DNA from: Mucilaginibacter mali
GTDB lineage: Bacteria > Bacteroidota > Bacteroidia > Sphingobacteriales > Sphingobacteriaceae
Reading direction: 5' to 3'
Length of the DNA: 64,000 bases
NCBI RefSeq assembly: GCF_013283875.1
Contig: NZ_CP054139.1
Coordinates: 1,302,001-1,366,000, forward strand
The translations under genes and the position numbers were made by a program. The notes under the pieces are model-generated. The model saw nothing but the letters and a program-made list of their open reading frames with translations, was not told where the DNA came from and did not search any database. Below, one piece after another: positions 28,292-38,428 of the stretch (the stretch's first letter is position 1; the number at the start of each line of letters is the position of its first letter).

Positions 28292-28361
28292 ACCCTCTCA
28301 TAGGGTATGTTTTTCATAGGTAGATGTAGGGTCGAATACGAAAGTAATCGACCCTTTTTTT
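28292..28361 (+). ncRNA. Candidate small structured RNA between ppx and ubiX
   Basis: About 70 nt from the predicted transcription start to a T7 run. First hairpin TACCCT ctcat AGGGTA (28291-28307). Second hairpin GGGTCGA (28329-28335) with TCGACCC (28348-28354), topped by TAC GAAA GTA, a GNRA tetraloop, and followed by TTTTTTT. The promoter, two stems and terminator suggest an independent transcript. It could instead be only the ppk-ppx terminator preceded by chance promoter. Confidence 0.5.
28329..28361 (+). terminator. Rho-independent terminator with GAAA tetraloop
   Basis: Seven-bp GGGTCGA/TCGACCC stem, A-A bulge, TAC-GAAA-GTA top, T7 tail. Confidence 0.85.
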
Positions 28362-28380
28362 GTGCCTTTAAATTAAAGGT

Positions 28381-28388
28381 TAAATTTG
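28381..28388 (+). promoter_or_regulatory. -7 box TAAATTTG of ubiX
   Basis: TAnnTTTG match, 14 bases before ATG 28403. It supports the shorter ubiX start. Confidence 0.55.
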
Positions 28389-28402
28389 CCGCAATCGATA
28401 TT

Positions 28403-28963
28403 ATGGGGAAAAAGATCATTATTGCCATTACAGGGGCCAGCGGGGCCATTTATGCCAAATTATTGCTCGATAAGTTGCAGCAGCTGGATACACAAATTAC
28501 CGAAGTTGGTGTAGTGATGAGCGATAATGCCCGCCAGGTTTGGCAGCTGGAATTGGGTAATGAAGGTTATAAAAATTATTCCTTTAAGTTTTATGATAAG
28601 GCGGATTTTATGGCGCCTTTCGCCTCAGGATCGGCAAAGTTTGATACCATGGTGATCGTACCCTGCAGTATGGGGACGCTTGGTCGTATTGCCGGCGGCA
28701 TATCAAATGATTTGACCACCCGCGCTGCCGATGTGATATTAAAAGAACGCCGCAAACTGATACTTGTAGCCCGCGATATGCCTTTCAGTTTGATCCACAT
28801 CCGCAATATGGAAACCATTACGCTGGCCGGCGGCATTATTTGCCCGGCTGTTCCATCTTTTTATAGCAACCCGCAAACTGTGGAGGATGTAGCTATGACC
28901 GTGGTGAACCGGGTTATAGATTTAATGGGACTGGAGAACGAAAGCTACAGGTGGAGCGAATAG
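28403..28963 (+). CDS. ubiX: UbiX-family flavin prenyltransferase
   Basis: 186 residues. Makes prenylated FMN for UbiD-type decarboxylases, here relevant to menaquinone or aromatic-acid decarboxylation. N-terminal ITGASGAIYAKLLLDKL binds flavin; VPCSMGTLGRIAGGISNDL and KLILVARDMPFSLIHIRNM are signatures. ATG 28403 is chosen over an upstream in-frame ATG at 28307, which would run through the small-RNA terminator. Confidence 0.93.
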   Translation: MGKKIIIAITGASGAIYAKLLLDKLQQLDTQITEVGVVMSDNARQVWQLELGNEGYKNYSFKFYDKADFMAPFASGSAKFDTMVIVPCSMGTLGRIAGGISNDLTTRAADVILKERRKLILVARDMPFSLIHIRNMETITLAGGIICPAVPSFYSNPQTVEDVAMTVVNRVIDLMGLENESYRWSE

Positions 28964-29033
28964 TTTTTACCACATGAATTGCTTATTAATATAATTCGTA
29001 AATTATTACTACATTCGGTTGATTTTCAACCGC

Positions 29034-30431
29034 ATGACCCGATCCCTTAAATTAGCTATTGTATTCTTCCTGGCACTTACTGTGCAAGCCTGCCGGCAAA
29101 GCATCGGTGTTGGCGGGGATAAATATCATACTACACCTAACGCCGACAGTTTACTGATCAAATCGCTGATTGCCAAGGGACAAAAACTGCGGAATGGTGT
29201 TGTAGATTCTTTACCGGCCGTGGCCTGGGAATTAGAGAGCGTGAGTAAATTCCGCGATAATAAGAACGGGATAGTTCAGGCCGGCATACTTAAAGCATAT
29301 TACTACTGGCTAACCGCCGATTATGCTACCGCCATGAAGGTTACGCTTGAGGCCCTGGATAACGCCCAGAAATGGAAACTTACCGAACCTGTGCCGGAGC
29401 TATATTCCATTATGGCCAACATCCATAAGGAAAACACCAATTACGATGCCGCTTTTAAGGATTGCATCAACGGGCTTAAAATAGCAAGGTTAAATAAAGA
29501 TACTTCGTGGACGATCTCATTATTGGGCTTGCATGCCATGTTTACCCACGGCTATTACCGTAAAACCCATCAGCCGCAAAACGATCATACCAGTTTGAAA
29601 ATGCAATTTGAAGCGTTGAAAATGGCCGAATCGCAGCCGAAGTATGAAAAGATGCGCATCCGTTTTTACAACAACATTGGGCAGGCTTATAAAGAATTGG
29701 GTAAATACGACAGCGCCCTTGTTTACGCGCGGAAAGCAGTTGTGCTGGCTAATAAATATAATCAGCCCCGCTCGCTTACTTACTCGTATAACTGGCTGGG
29801 CGAGGCTTATTACTATATGGGGCAGCATGAAAAGGGGGTAGCCTTTATGGATAGCGCCATCACCTTGTCGCGCAAGGCCAATCTGCCTTACCGGCAGATG
29901 GAAATTTATGAAGCCATGCACTGGTGCTACCTTTATACAAAAAATTACGAACCTGCTATCGCGGCGCTAAAACGATCGGTAGAAATGCACGACTCGTTAC
30001 AAATAGCCAGTAATGAAAAGCAAATAGCCGAGTTGCAGCTGAAGTATAATATAAAAAATAAGGATAAGCAAATCGCTTCGTTATGGGCTACTAATAAGGA
30101 CACTAACCGCAAGGCCCTTTGGATATTGATAGGATTGTTAGTGTTTGTGCTTTTTACAGGTATAATACTTTACCAATACCGCGTTATCAAGCATAATAAT
30201 AAACTAATGCAGGTAAACAACGCTAAATTGAACGATGCGTTGCTACGCATAGCTCATATTCAATCGCACCAGGTACGTCAGCCGCTTGCATCAATTATGG
30301 GTTTAATTAACGTGATAAAAGCCAATAATTACAAAGCCAGCAAGGAGGTACTGCAAAATATGGATACCGTAGCTAACGAACTTGATGAGCGTATCCGCGC
30401 CGTAATAAAGGAAGCGGAGAAGGGGGATTAG
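29034..30431 (+). CDS. TPR lipoprotein sensor ending in a DHp (HisKA-like) helix pair
   Basis: 465 residues. Signal with lipobox-like VQAC, five or more TPR repeats (~60-310, e.g. YNNIGQAYKELGKYDSALVY), a coiled coil, one membrane helix (ALWILIGLLVFVLFTGIILY) and a cytoplasmic tail with IAHIQSHQVRQPLASIMGLI, which looks like a histidine-kinase dimerisation/phosphoacceptor helix. The protein stops ~50 residues later, with no HATPase domain. ATG 29034 chosen (TTG 29019 possible). It may be phosphorylated by another kinase, act as a dominant partner, or be a truncated kinase. Confidence 0.75.
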   Translation: MTRSLKLAIVFFLALTVQACRQSIGVGGDKYHTTPNADSLLIKSLIAKGQKLRNGVVDSLPAVAWELESVSKFRDNKNGIVQAGILKAYYYWLTADYATAMKVTLEALDNAQKWKLTEPVPELYSIMANIHKENTNYDAAFKDCINGLKIARLNKDTSWTISLLGLHAMFTHGYYRKTHQPQNDHTSLKMQFEALKMAESQPKYEKMRIRFYNNIGQAYKELGKYDSALVYARKAVVLANKYNQPRSLTYSYNWLGEAYYYMGQHEKGVAFMDSAITLSRKANLPYRQMEIYEAMHWCYLYTKNYEPAIAALKRSVEMHDSLQIASNEKQIAELQLKYNIKNKDKQIASLWATNKDTNRKALWILIGLLVFVLFTGIILYQYRVIKHNNKLMQVNNAKLNDALLRIAHIQSHQVRQPLASIMGLINVIKANNYKASKEVLQNMDTVANELDERIRAVIKEAEKGD

Positions 30432-30541
30432 AGGTTAGTGGATGGAGATTAGTTGATTAGAGATTAGTTGCCTTACGGTTATCAATCGTCAGCCTAATGC
30501 AAAAACCACTAATCAACTACTTAACTAATCACTAAATTCCC
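30432..30541. repeat. GATTAGTTG-word repeat region
   Basis: Multiple copies of GATTAGTTG/GAGATTAGTTG and inverted CAACTACTTAACTAATC between the TPR sensor and mtaB. Same word family as 21141-21234 and 56453-57008. Probably folds as a hairpin ending the upstream transcript. Confidence 0.65.
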
Positions 30542-30549
30542 TACCTTTG
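30542..30549 (+). promoter_or_regulatory. -7 box TACCTTTG of mtaB operon
   Basis: Consensus TAnnTTTGC followed by AGCC; ATG 10 bases further. Strong match. Confidence 0.7.
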
Positions 30550-30559
30550 CAGCCTTAAA

Positions 30560-31879
30560 ATGAATAAGAAGGTAGCATTTTATACATTAGGCTGTAAGCT
30601 GAATTACTCGGAGACATCCAGTATAGGCCGCCTGTTTAACCAGGCCGGTTATGATACGGTTGACTTTACCGATACACCCGATGTATATGTGATCAACACT
30701 TGTTCGGTTACCGATAATGCTGATAAAAAGTGCAAAAAGGTAGTTAAAGAGGCCTTGAAGGTGTCGCCAAACGCCTATGTTACCATTGTTGGCTGCTATG
30801 CGCAACTGAAACCAAAGGAAATATCCGAGATACCGGGTGTGGATATGGTTTTAGGCGCCGCCGAAAAATTCCAGATCATCGATCATATCACTGATCTTAC
30901 CAAAAAGCCCAAGGCGGTTGTTTACAACCAGCCGGTAAGTGAGGCTAATCAGTTTGTATCCGCTTATTCATTTGGCGACCGTACCCGCACTTTTCTTAAA
31001 GTACAGGATGGTTGCGATTACTCATGTACCTTTTGTACCATCCCGCTGGCCCGTGGCTCAAGCAGGAGCGATACCATCGAGAATGCGGTTGAGCAGGCCA
31101 GGCAAATAGCGGCTTCAGGCGTTAAGGAAATTGTTTTGACTGGCGTTAACCTGGGCGATTTCGGCATCCGCGATGGTGAACGCAAAGATAAATTTGTGGA
31201 CCTGGTGAAAGCGCTGGATAAGGTAGAAGGTATCGACCGCATCCGCATCTCATCTATTGAGCCAAACCTGCTAACCGACGAGATCATTGAATTTGTAGCG
31301 CAATCAAAACGTTTTGTGCCGCATTTCCATATTCCGCTGCAAAGTGGTAATAATAAGATCTTAGGTTTGATGCGGCGCCGCTACCGCCGCGAATTGTATA
31401 CCGACAGGGTGGCTAAAATAAAGCAGTTGATGCCCGATTGCTGTATCGGGGTGGATGTGATCGTCGGCTTCCCTGGCGAAACCCGCGAGGATTTTGTGGA
31501 TACCTACAACTTCCTGAATGATCTTGATATATCATACCTGCACGTTTTCACCTATAGCGAACGCGAAAATACACCTGCGGCCGAAATGAGCGGCGTAGTG
31601 CCAGGCTCTACCCGTGCCGACCGTAGCAAGATGCTGCACATACTGAGCGAAAAGAAACGCCGTGCCTTTTACGAGACCCAATTAGGCCACCAGGCCGAGG
31701 TTTTATTTGAGGGTGATATTAAGGATGGCTTTATGCACGGCTTCACCCGCAATTATGTAAAGGTAAAAACCAAATTCGATCCCGTATTGGTAAACGAGGT
31801 AAAACAGGTACAATTAACAAATATTTCACCTGATGGTGATGTGGAGATCACAGAAGCCGTGGAAATATTAGTACATTAA
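30560..31879 (+). CDS. mtaB: tRNA t6A37 methylthiotransferase MtaB
   Basis: 439 residues. Radical SAM enzyme converting t6A to ms2t6A at position 37 of ANN-decoding tRNAs. The N-terminal UPF0004 domain has three Cys ([23 protein letters not shown]) for the auxiliary cluster; the radical SAM CxxxCxxC is in [21 protein letters not shown] domain at the C-terminus. First gene of a tight run mtaB-lgt-gtrA-suhB. Confidence 0.96.
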   Translation: MNKKVAFYTLGCKLNYSETSSIGRLFNQAGYDTVDFTDTPDVYVINTCSVTDNADKKCKKVVKEALKVSPNAYVTIVGCYAQLKPKEISEIPGVDMVLGAAEKFQIIDHITDLTKKPKAVVYNQPVSEANQFVSAYSFGDRTRTFLKVQDGCDYSCTFCTIPLARGSSRSDTIENAVEQARQIAASGVKEIVLTGVNLGDFGIRDGERKDKFVDLVKALDKVEGIDRIRISSIEPNLLTDEIIEFVAQSKRFVPHFHIPLQSGNNKILGLMRRRYRRELYTDRVAKIKQLMPDCCIGVDVIVGFPGETREDFVDTYNFLNDLDISYLHVFTYSERENTPAAEMSGVVPGSTRADRSKMLHILSEKKRRAFYETQLGHQAEVLFEGDIKDGFMHGFTRNYVKVKTKFDPVLVNEVKQVQLTNISPDGDVEITEAVEILVH

Positions 31880-31908
31880 TTGATATATTCGTTGCAAATT
31901 ATTTTCTG

Positions 31909-33078
31909 ATGTTTCCAACCCTTTCCAGTTTAATACAATATTTTACCGGGGCCAATATTCAACTTCCGTTTCAAACATTCGGTTTTTTTGTAGCTATAGC
32001 TTTTATGGCCGCTTATTGGGCTTTCAGCCAGGAGTTTAAGCGCAAGGAAAAACTGGGGGTGATCCATTCGTTTAGAAAAACAATTACGGTTGGCGAAGCG
32101 CCGAAAATGGGCGATATTATCGGCAACGGTATATTCGGTTTTATAATCGGCTACAAATTGGTTGATGCCGCGCTTAACTACCACGCGCTGATAGACGATA
32201 CCCAGGCATTCATCCTTTCCAGCCGGGGAAACCTGATAGGAGGGATATTATTTGGTGTGGGTTTTGCCTACTGGGCTTATTACGAAGCTAAAAAACAACA
32301 ATTGCCCGAACCTAAAAAACAAGAAGTAACCGTGCATCCGCACGATCTGATGGGCAGCATTTTACTATGGGCGGCCGTATTTGGCTTTGCGGGGGCTAAG
32401 ATATTCGACTGCCTGGAGAACTGGGACCGCTTCCTGCAAAACCCTATTGAAAACCTGATCGGCTTTAGCGGACTGACCTTTTACGGCGGTCTGATCTGCG
32501 GAGGCGCTGCTGTATTATATGTCGCCAATAAACATGGTATCAAACCTTTAAACATGCTTGATATCGGCGCTCCCGGTATGATGCTGGCTTATGGTGTGGG
32601 GCGTATAGGTTGCCAGATGGCCGGCGACGGCGACTGGGGTATCCCTAACCTGCAAGCCAAACCAAGTTGGTTAAGCTGGGCACCCGATTGGATGTGGTCG
32701 TTCAATTACCCGCACAATGTGGCCGAAATGGATCCGGATAACCGCATTGCTGGTTGCATTGGTAAATTTTGCTATGCTTTAAAAGAACCTGTATATCCAA
32801 CCCCTTTTTACGAATGCATTGTTTGCCTGCTGTTGTTTGTATTGATATGGCAGATACGCGATAAGGTTAAATCGCCGGGTGTGCTGTTTGGCATCTATAT
32901 GATACTTGCAGGCGTGGAACGTTTTTTTGTAGAACTGATCAGGGTGAATACCAAATATCACCTGTTTGGTATACCATTCACCCAGGCCGAAATGATATCG
33001 GTGATACTGGTACTGGGCGGCTTAGGCTTAATTTATAATGGCCGCTTACACGATAAAAAGCTACAGGGGGCGGGTTAA
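31909..33078 (+). CDS. lgt: Prolipoprotein diacylglyceryl transferase
   Basis: 389 residues, longer than E. coli Lgt (~290) due to loops common in Bacteroidota. Seven or so membrane helices; signature [16 protein letters not shown] and the helix 5 [12 protein letters not shown]. Adds diacylglycerol to the lipobox Cys of the many lipoproteins in this window. Its stop TAA overlaps the ATG of gtrA by one base. Confidence 0.95.
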   Translation: MFPTLSSLIQYFTGANIQLPFQTFGFFVAIAFMAAYWAFSQEFKRKEKLGVIHSFRKTITVGEAPKMGDIIGNGIFGFIIGYKLVDAALNYHALIDDTQAFILSSRGNLIGGILFGVGFAYWAYYEAKKQQLPEPKKQEVTVHPHDLMGSILLWAAVFGFAGAKIFDCLENWDRFLQNPIENLIGFSGLTFYGGLICGGAAVLYVANKHGIKPLNMLDIGAPGMMLAYGVGRIGCQMAGDGDWGIPNLQAKPSWLSWAPDWMWSFNYPHNVAEMDPDNRIAGCIGKFCYALKEPVYPTPFYECIVCLLLFVLIWQIRDKVKSPGVLFGIYMILAGVERFFVELIRVNTKYHLFGIPFTQAEMISVILVLGGLGLIYNGRLHDKKLQGAG

Positions 33079-33566
33079 TGGCCGAATCGTACATTAAGCA
33101 GATCTCTAAAAACGAGGTTGTTAGGTTTGTGCTGTCGGCAGGGACAGGTTTTGTGGTCGATATCACTTGCTTCTATTTGTTCTATCATAATATTTTCGAG
33201 CAGAAGTATTACCGCGTACTGGGCATGAACCTGCGCAACTTTACGGTATCGCTGGCCGTATCCTTCTTCCTTGGTGTGCTGGTCAATTTCCTGATGACCC
33301 GCTATATCGTTTTTACCCAATCGAAGACCAGTTTCAGTAAGCAATTTTTCAGGTTTACGGCGGTGGCTATTATCGGTTTTTTTGCAAACCAGGCTTTGTT
33401 AGAGTTGTTTGTTAACAAGATGAACTTTTACCCGCCGGTAGCAAGGCCGGTAGCGGCGTTAAGCTTGTTCTTCGCCAGTTTTTTTATACACAAGGCATTT
33501 TCATTCAGTTTATCATTACGTCATCATGCTGCAACAGATACTTCCGCAAGTAGTAGAAATAGCTAA
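33078..33566 (+). CDS. GtrA-family membrane protein
   Basis: 162 residues, four membrane helices, GtrA/DPMS-type pattern (FVLSAGTGFVVDITCFYL ... FFANQALLELFV). These small proteins are linked to polyprenyl-linked sugar transfer across the membrane. Overlaps lgt by one base and suhB by 41 bases, so co-translation is likely. Confidence 0.85.
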   Translation: MAESYIKQISKNEVVRFVLSAGTGFVVDITCFYLFYHNIFEQKYYRVLGMNLRNFTVSLAVSFFLGVLVNFLMTRYIVFTQSKTSFSKQFFRFTAVAIIGFFANQALLELFVNKMNFYPPVARPVAALSLFFASFFIHKAFSFSLSLRHHAATDTSASSRNS

Positions 33567-34311
33567 AAAAGCCGGTGCCTTTATCCGTGAGGAGCGCGCC
33601 AAATTCAATCCGGATAAGATAGAATACAAGGGCCTGAACGACATGGTATCCTATGTAGATAAAACCGCCGAGCAGATCATCGTATCCGAACTGGAAAAAC
33701 TGCTGCCCCAGGCCGGTTTCATTACCGAAGAGAAGACCAAAACCATTGTTGCCGAGCAATACAACTGGATCATCGACCCGCTGGATGGGACCACCAACTT
33801 CATCCATGGCTTGCCCTGTTTCTCGGTAAGTATAGCCCTTAAAGAATACGACGAACTGGTTTTAGGCGTGGTATACGAAGTAAATCTTGACGAATGCTTC
33901 TACGCCTGCAAAGGCCAGCCTGCTTACCTGAACGGCAAAGAGATACACGTAAGCAATAAACCCAAAGTTGCCGATAGTCTTATCGCTACCGGCTTCCCTT
34001 ATTACGATTTCAGCAAGCAAGCGGCCTACATTAGTCTGTTTACCGAATTAATGAAAAGCTGCCACGGCCTGCGCCGTATAGGTTCGGCAGCGGTAGACCT
34101 GGTATACACCGCCTGCGGCCGTTTCGAGGCTTTCTATGAGTATAACCTTAATCCATGGGATATAGCGGCCGGCGTGGTCATCGTACGCCAGGCTGGAGGC
34201 GAGGTAGTGAACTACAAAGGTGGCGATGAGGTGATGGAAGCCCGGGAATTATTGGCTACTAATGGCAAGATAACAGGTGAGATGTTGGAGATAGTGCAGA
34301 AATATTTTTAA
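33526..34311 (+). CDS. suhB: Inositol monophosphatase-family protein
   Basis: 261 residues. Metal-binding signature DPLDGTTNFIHG (near residue 84) and NPWDIAAGVVIVRQAGG near the C-terminus. Hydrolyses a small phosphoester such as myo-inositol-1-phosphate; E. coli SuhB also influences rRNA transcription. Begins inside gtrA (41-base overlap). Its end overlaps the convergent toxin gene by 4 bases. Confidence 0.92.
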   Translation: MLQQILPQVVEIAKKAGAFIREERAKFNPDKIEYKGLNDMVSYVDKTAEQIIVSELEKLLPQAGFITEEKTKTIVAEQYNWIIDPLDGTTNFIHGLPCFSVSIALKEYDELVLGVVYEVNLDECFYACKGQPAYLNGKEIHVSNKPKVADSLIATGFPYYDFSKQAAYISLFTELMKSCHGLRRIGSAAVDLVYTACGRFEAFYEYNLNPWDIAAGVVIVRQAGGEVVNYKGGDEVMEARELLATNGKITGEMLEIVQKYF

Positions 34312-34604
34312 GAATTTCTTTTATATTTCTTTCTCGGGCTTCTGCTGGTATGAAATACTGCGTAAACCACAATATCGTTTTGAATGATTCTGAATAAGAC
34401 TACGTAAGGAAATCTTTTTAAATTGATCTGTCGGTATTCATCTTTTACTTTTGCATATACTGTCGGCCAAGCTTCAATTTTGTCGATACAACCGTACAGT
34501 TCTTTTAGAAAAATCTCGCCAACACCAGCTTGTTCCTTTTCATACCAATCATAAGCTTCCTGTGCCATTTTAATGGCCCTGGGTTTTAGGATTAACCTGT
34601 ACAT
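34308..34604 (-). CDS. RelE/ParE-family toxin
   Basis: 98 residues of the ParE/RelE fold: AYDWYEKEQAGVGEIFLKEL, INLKRFPYVVLFRIIQNDIVVYAVFHTSR. Probable toxin, either gyrase poison (ParE) or mRNase (RelE); the family alone does not tell. It directly follows its antitoxin with no gap, and its stop overlaps suhB. AT-rich. Confidence 0.9.
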   Translation of the reverse strand: MYRLILKPRAIKMAQEAYDWYEKEQAGVGEIFLKELYGCIDKIEAWPTVYAKVKDEYRQINLKRFPYVVLFRIIQNDIVVYAVFHTSRSPRKKYKRNS

Positions 34605-34856
34605 TTAAAACGAACGTAATCCTCTTATTATTTGATCGGCCTCTTCCCTGGTATACGATTTGCTTTTGCCGCTTATGTGCAATTCGTGTTCTTTCTCAAG
34701 TATTTCAAATTGCTCATCCGTCAAAATAAATTGATCAGTAACATTTTCAATCTCTTTTTCGAGCAGAATATACATAGCGTTAACTTTACTGTCTTCGGCC
34801 TCAGCTAAATATGTGATCAGCTTTTCCCTCATGGTTAATGTTGTCATAACTGTCAA
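34605..34856 (-). CDS. Antitoxin of ParE-type module
   Basis: 83 residues, acidic (FILTDEQFEILEKEHELHISG), with a C-terminal part (SYTREEADQIIRGLR) as in addiction-module antitoxins that neutralise ParE by a short helix. The start ATG 34856 may be replaced by ATG 34847 or 34832. Cotranscribed with the toxin and likely autoregulated. Confidence 0.85.
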   Translation of the reverse strand: MTVMTTLTMREKLITYLAEAEDSKVNAMYILLEKEIENVTDQFILTDEQFEILEKEHELHISGKSKSYTREEADQIIRGLRSF

Positions 34857-34968
34857 TCTTTATAATCAAATTTAGATAAAAACAACCAACAAAAAAAGCC
34901 CCGCGATTTTCGTAATTGGTGCAATATGAAAAACGGCATTTAAAGTATTAACTTCACCAACGTTTAGT

Positions 34969-35751
34969 ATGGAGGAAATAGCTTTAGAAATATTGCCCGT
35001 CGCGCTTTTGGAGACCTATACACAACAGGTCGATAAAACGGTACAAACAGCATTTGAAGAGCTGGAAGACAACCCTTTATCCGCAGGTACGTTCAGTTTT
35101 TATACCTCCGTATCAGCTGTGTTTTCATCTAAAATAGAAGGGGAGAATATCGAATTAGATTCGTTCATCAAACACAAAAAGCTGAACGTAAAATTCCTGC
35201 CCGACTATACCCAAAAGATAGACGACCTGTACGAAGCCTACCAATTCGCCCAGCAGAATCCATTAACTGCCGGTAACATACAGCCGGCACACAAGCTATT
35301 GACCAAACACATCCTGCAGGTAGCCCATCGCGGAAAGATACGCACGATGAATATGTTCGTGATGACACCTGATGGCAAGATAGAATATGTGGCCTGTACA
35401 CCGGATAAGGTTCAAACCGAAATAGAAAAACTATACCGGGATATCGACAAACTGCTTAGCGCCAAACTCACATTTGAAGAGGCTTTATACTTCGCATCCC
35501 TCATACACCTGGTATTTGTAAAGATACACCCGTTTGAAGATGGTAACGGCCGCACAGCCCGCCTGCTGGAAAAATGGTTCCTGGCGCAGAAGTTAGGGGA
35601 GAAGGCCTGGTATATGCAATCGGAAAAATACTATTATGACCATCATCAAACGTACTATGCCAATATCAGGCTGATGGGGTTAGAGTATGATGAGTTGGAC
35701 TACGGGAAGGCAGGGGAGTTTTTGGGGATGTTAGTGGGAGCGATTATATAA
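34969..35751 (+). CDS. Fic-family AMPylator
   Basis: 260 residues. Fic core HPFEDGNGRTARLLEKWF (HPFx[DE]GNGR) in the C-terminal half. Upstream, SSKIEGENIELD fits the (S/T)xxxE(G/N) inhibitory motif in an N-terminal helix (class II Fic), so it is self-inhibited. Transfers AMP to a target such as DNA gyrase, topoisomerase or a toxin in known cases. It lies 112 bases from the divergent antitoxin gene, which may define a small stress-response cluster. Confidence 0.93.
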   Translation: MEEIALEILPVALLETYTQQVDKTVQTAFEELEDNPLSAGTFSFYTSVSAVFSSKIEGENIELDSFIKHKKLNVKFLPDYTQKIDDLYEAYQFAQQNPLTAGNIQPAHKLLTKHILQVAHRGKIRTMNMFVMTPDGKIEYVACTPDKVQTEIEKLYRDIDKLLSAKLTFEEALYFASLIHLVFVKIHPFEDGNGRTARLLEKWFLAQKLGEKAWYMQSEKYYYDHHQTYYANIRLMGLEYDELDYGKAGEFLGMLVGAII

Positions 35752-35817
35752 AATACGACTATCTAATATTTTTCAACAATCATATTTAGTTAATAGCCTT
35801 TTAATAGATTTACATTT

Positions 35818-36096
35818 ATGGGAACATTATTTGATCAACAGCCGCGGAACTATGTAAATGTTAAAACCGATAAGGTTTTGGAATTAATAGACAAAATTAA
35901 GAGGATTTCAAAAGATACTAATTTATCAATTGATCAGGTTATAAAAATCTACGAAATTAAAGAATTAGAAAGGAAGAATGATTTATTTGCAATGAATGGA
36001 GATATTCACGATGAGCAAATGACGGGGTTTGGGGAGTTGCTAAAAAACGCTATTTCATCTTTGGATGCAATATTTGAAGCTATTGAGAATAAATAA
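35818..36096 (+). CDS. Small hypothetical protein downstream of Fic
   Basis: 92 residues, acidic, helical, AT-rich and without a signal peptide. Starts MGTLFDQQPRNYVNV, ends with an amphipathic region. Separated from fic by 66 bases; may share its transcript. No family recognised. Bases 36097-36211 contain only a weak hairpin (CGGGA..TCCCG). Confidence 0.65.
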   Translation: MGTLFDQQPRNYVNVKTDKVLELIDKIKRISKDTNLSIDQVIKIYEIKELERKNDLFAMNGDIHDEQMTGFGELLKNAISSLDAIFEAIENK

Positions 36097-36211
36097 AGTC
36101 ACCTTAAACCAGATCGGCGGTAAAGCTTTACGCATGGAGTAAAACTTGGACAGAGAGCGGGACAGAAGCTCCCGAAGTAGTACTATCGTTCATTTTTCAA
36201 ATTAAATAGAA

Positions 36212-36237
36212 AGCCCCGCAATATTCATCGCAGGGCT
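36212..36237 (-). terminator. Terminator of atpDC
   Basis: On the minus strand AGCCCTGC pairs with GCGGGGCT (one wobble) followed by TTTC; 26 bases past the atpC stop. Confidence 0.7.
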
Positions 36238-36262
36238 CCTCAAAATCTTAAAGAAGATATGC

Positions 36263-36514
36263 TTACCTATGGGTGATACCCTCGGCCAGTACAATAACTT
36301 TGTTGTTAGATGCTTCTACAACGCCGCCATGTATCAGGTAAACATCTTCTGCTTTGCCTGCGCCGCGCACTACCAGTTTACCATCTTCTAAAGTAGAGAT
36401 GATAGGAGCGTGGTGGTTCAGTATTTCAAATGATCCCATAGTACCCGGCAGGGTGATCGAATTTACTTCGCCTTCGAATACTTTTTTATCGGGAGTTAGG
36501 ATTTCTAATATCAT
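36263..36514 (-). CDS. atpC: ATP synthase F1 epsilon subunit
   Basis: 83 residues, short form without the C-terminal helical domain. MILEILTPDKKVFEGEVNSI and LPGTMGSFEILNHHAPI are signatures of the beta-sandwich. ATG 36514 chosen; an in-frame upstream ATG falls in the repeat DNA between atpD and atpC. Lack of the C-terminal helices means the usual epsilon brake on ATP hydrolysis is absent. Confidence 0.93.
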   Translation of the reverse strand: MILEILTPDKKVFEGEVNSITLPGTMGSFEILNHHAPIISTLEDGKLVVRGAGKAEDVYLIHGGVVEASNNKVIVLAEGITHR

Positions 36515-36525
36515 TTTTTTAATGT

Positions 36526-36653
36526 GCGTATGTGCAAATATGCAGATATGCAAATGATTTGATTTGCGTACTGCCCGTTTGCATGTTTGATGTGCTTATG
36601 TACAAATATGCAGATGTAATTTGCACATCTGCATATCCGCACATTTGCATATT

Positions 36654-36655
<2 letters not shown>
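36526..36655. repeat. TATGCAGAT-word repeat between atpD and atpC
   Basis: Words such as GTGCAAATATGCAGAT recur in both orientations. A perfect hairpin ATATGCAGATGT (36606-36617) / ACATCTGCATAT (36625-36636), loop 7, lies just after the atpD stop on the minus strand. It could attenuate or process the atpDC mRNA. Confidence 0.75.
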
Positions 36656-38237
<1,582 letters not shown>

Positions 38238-38428
38238 AATTTTTTATGCGATAAAAAAACACCTGTATTAAAAAATTTTGTATGGAAAAATAATATCGCC
38301 CTAAAATTGACACTATTGGCAATTTATTCAGTTATTGGTGTAATTTATAAGGTGCGATGTTTTGTATATCTGCAAAATATTTGCTTATTTCATCATATTA
38401 TTAAATCATAATAAAAACGGTTTACCCG

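Noticed and set aside
28307..28402. Longer ubiX start at 28307
   Set aside because: The extension would encode the terminator hairpin and has no family residues.
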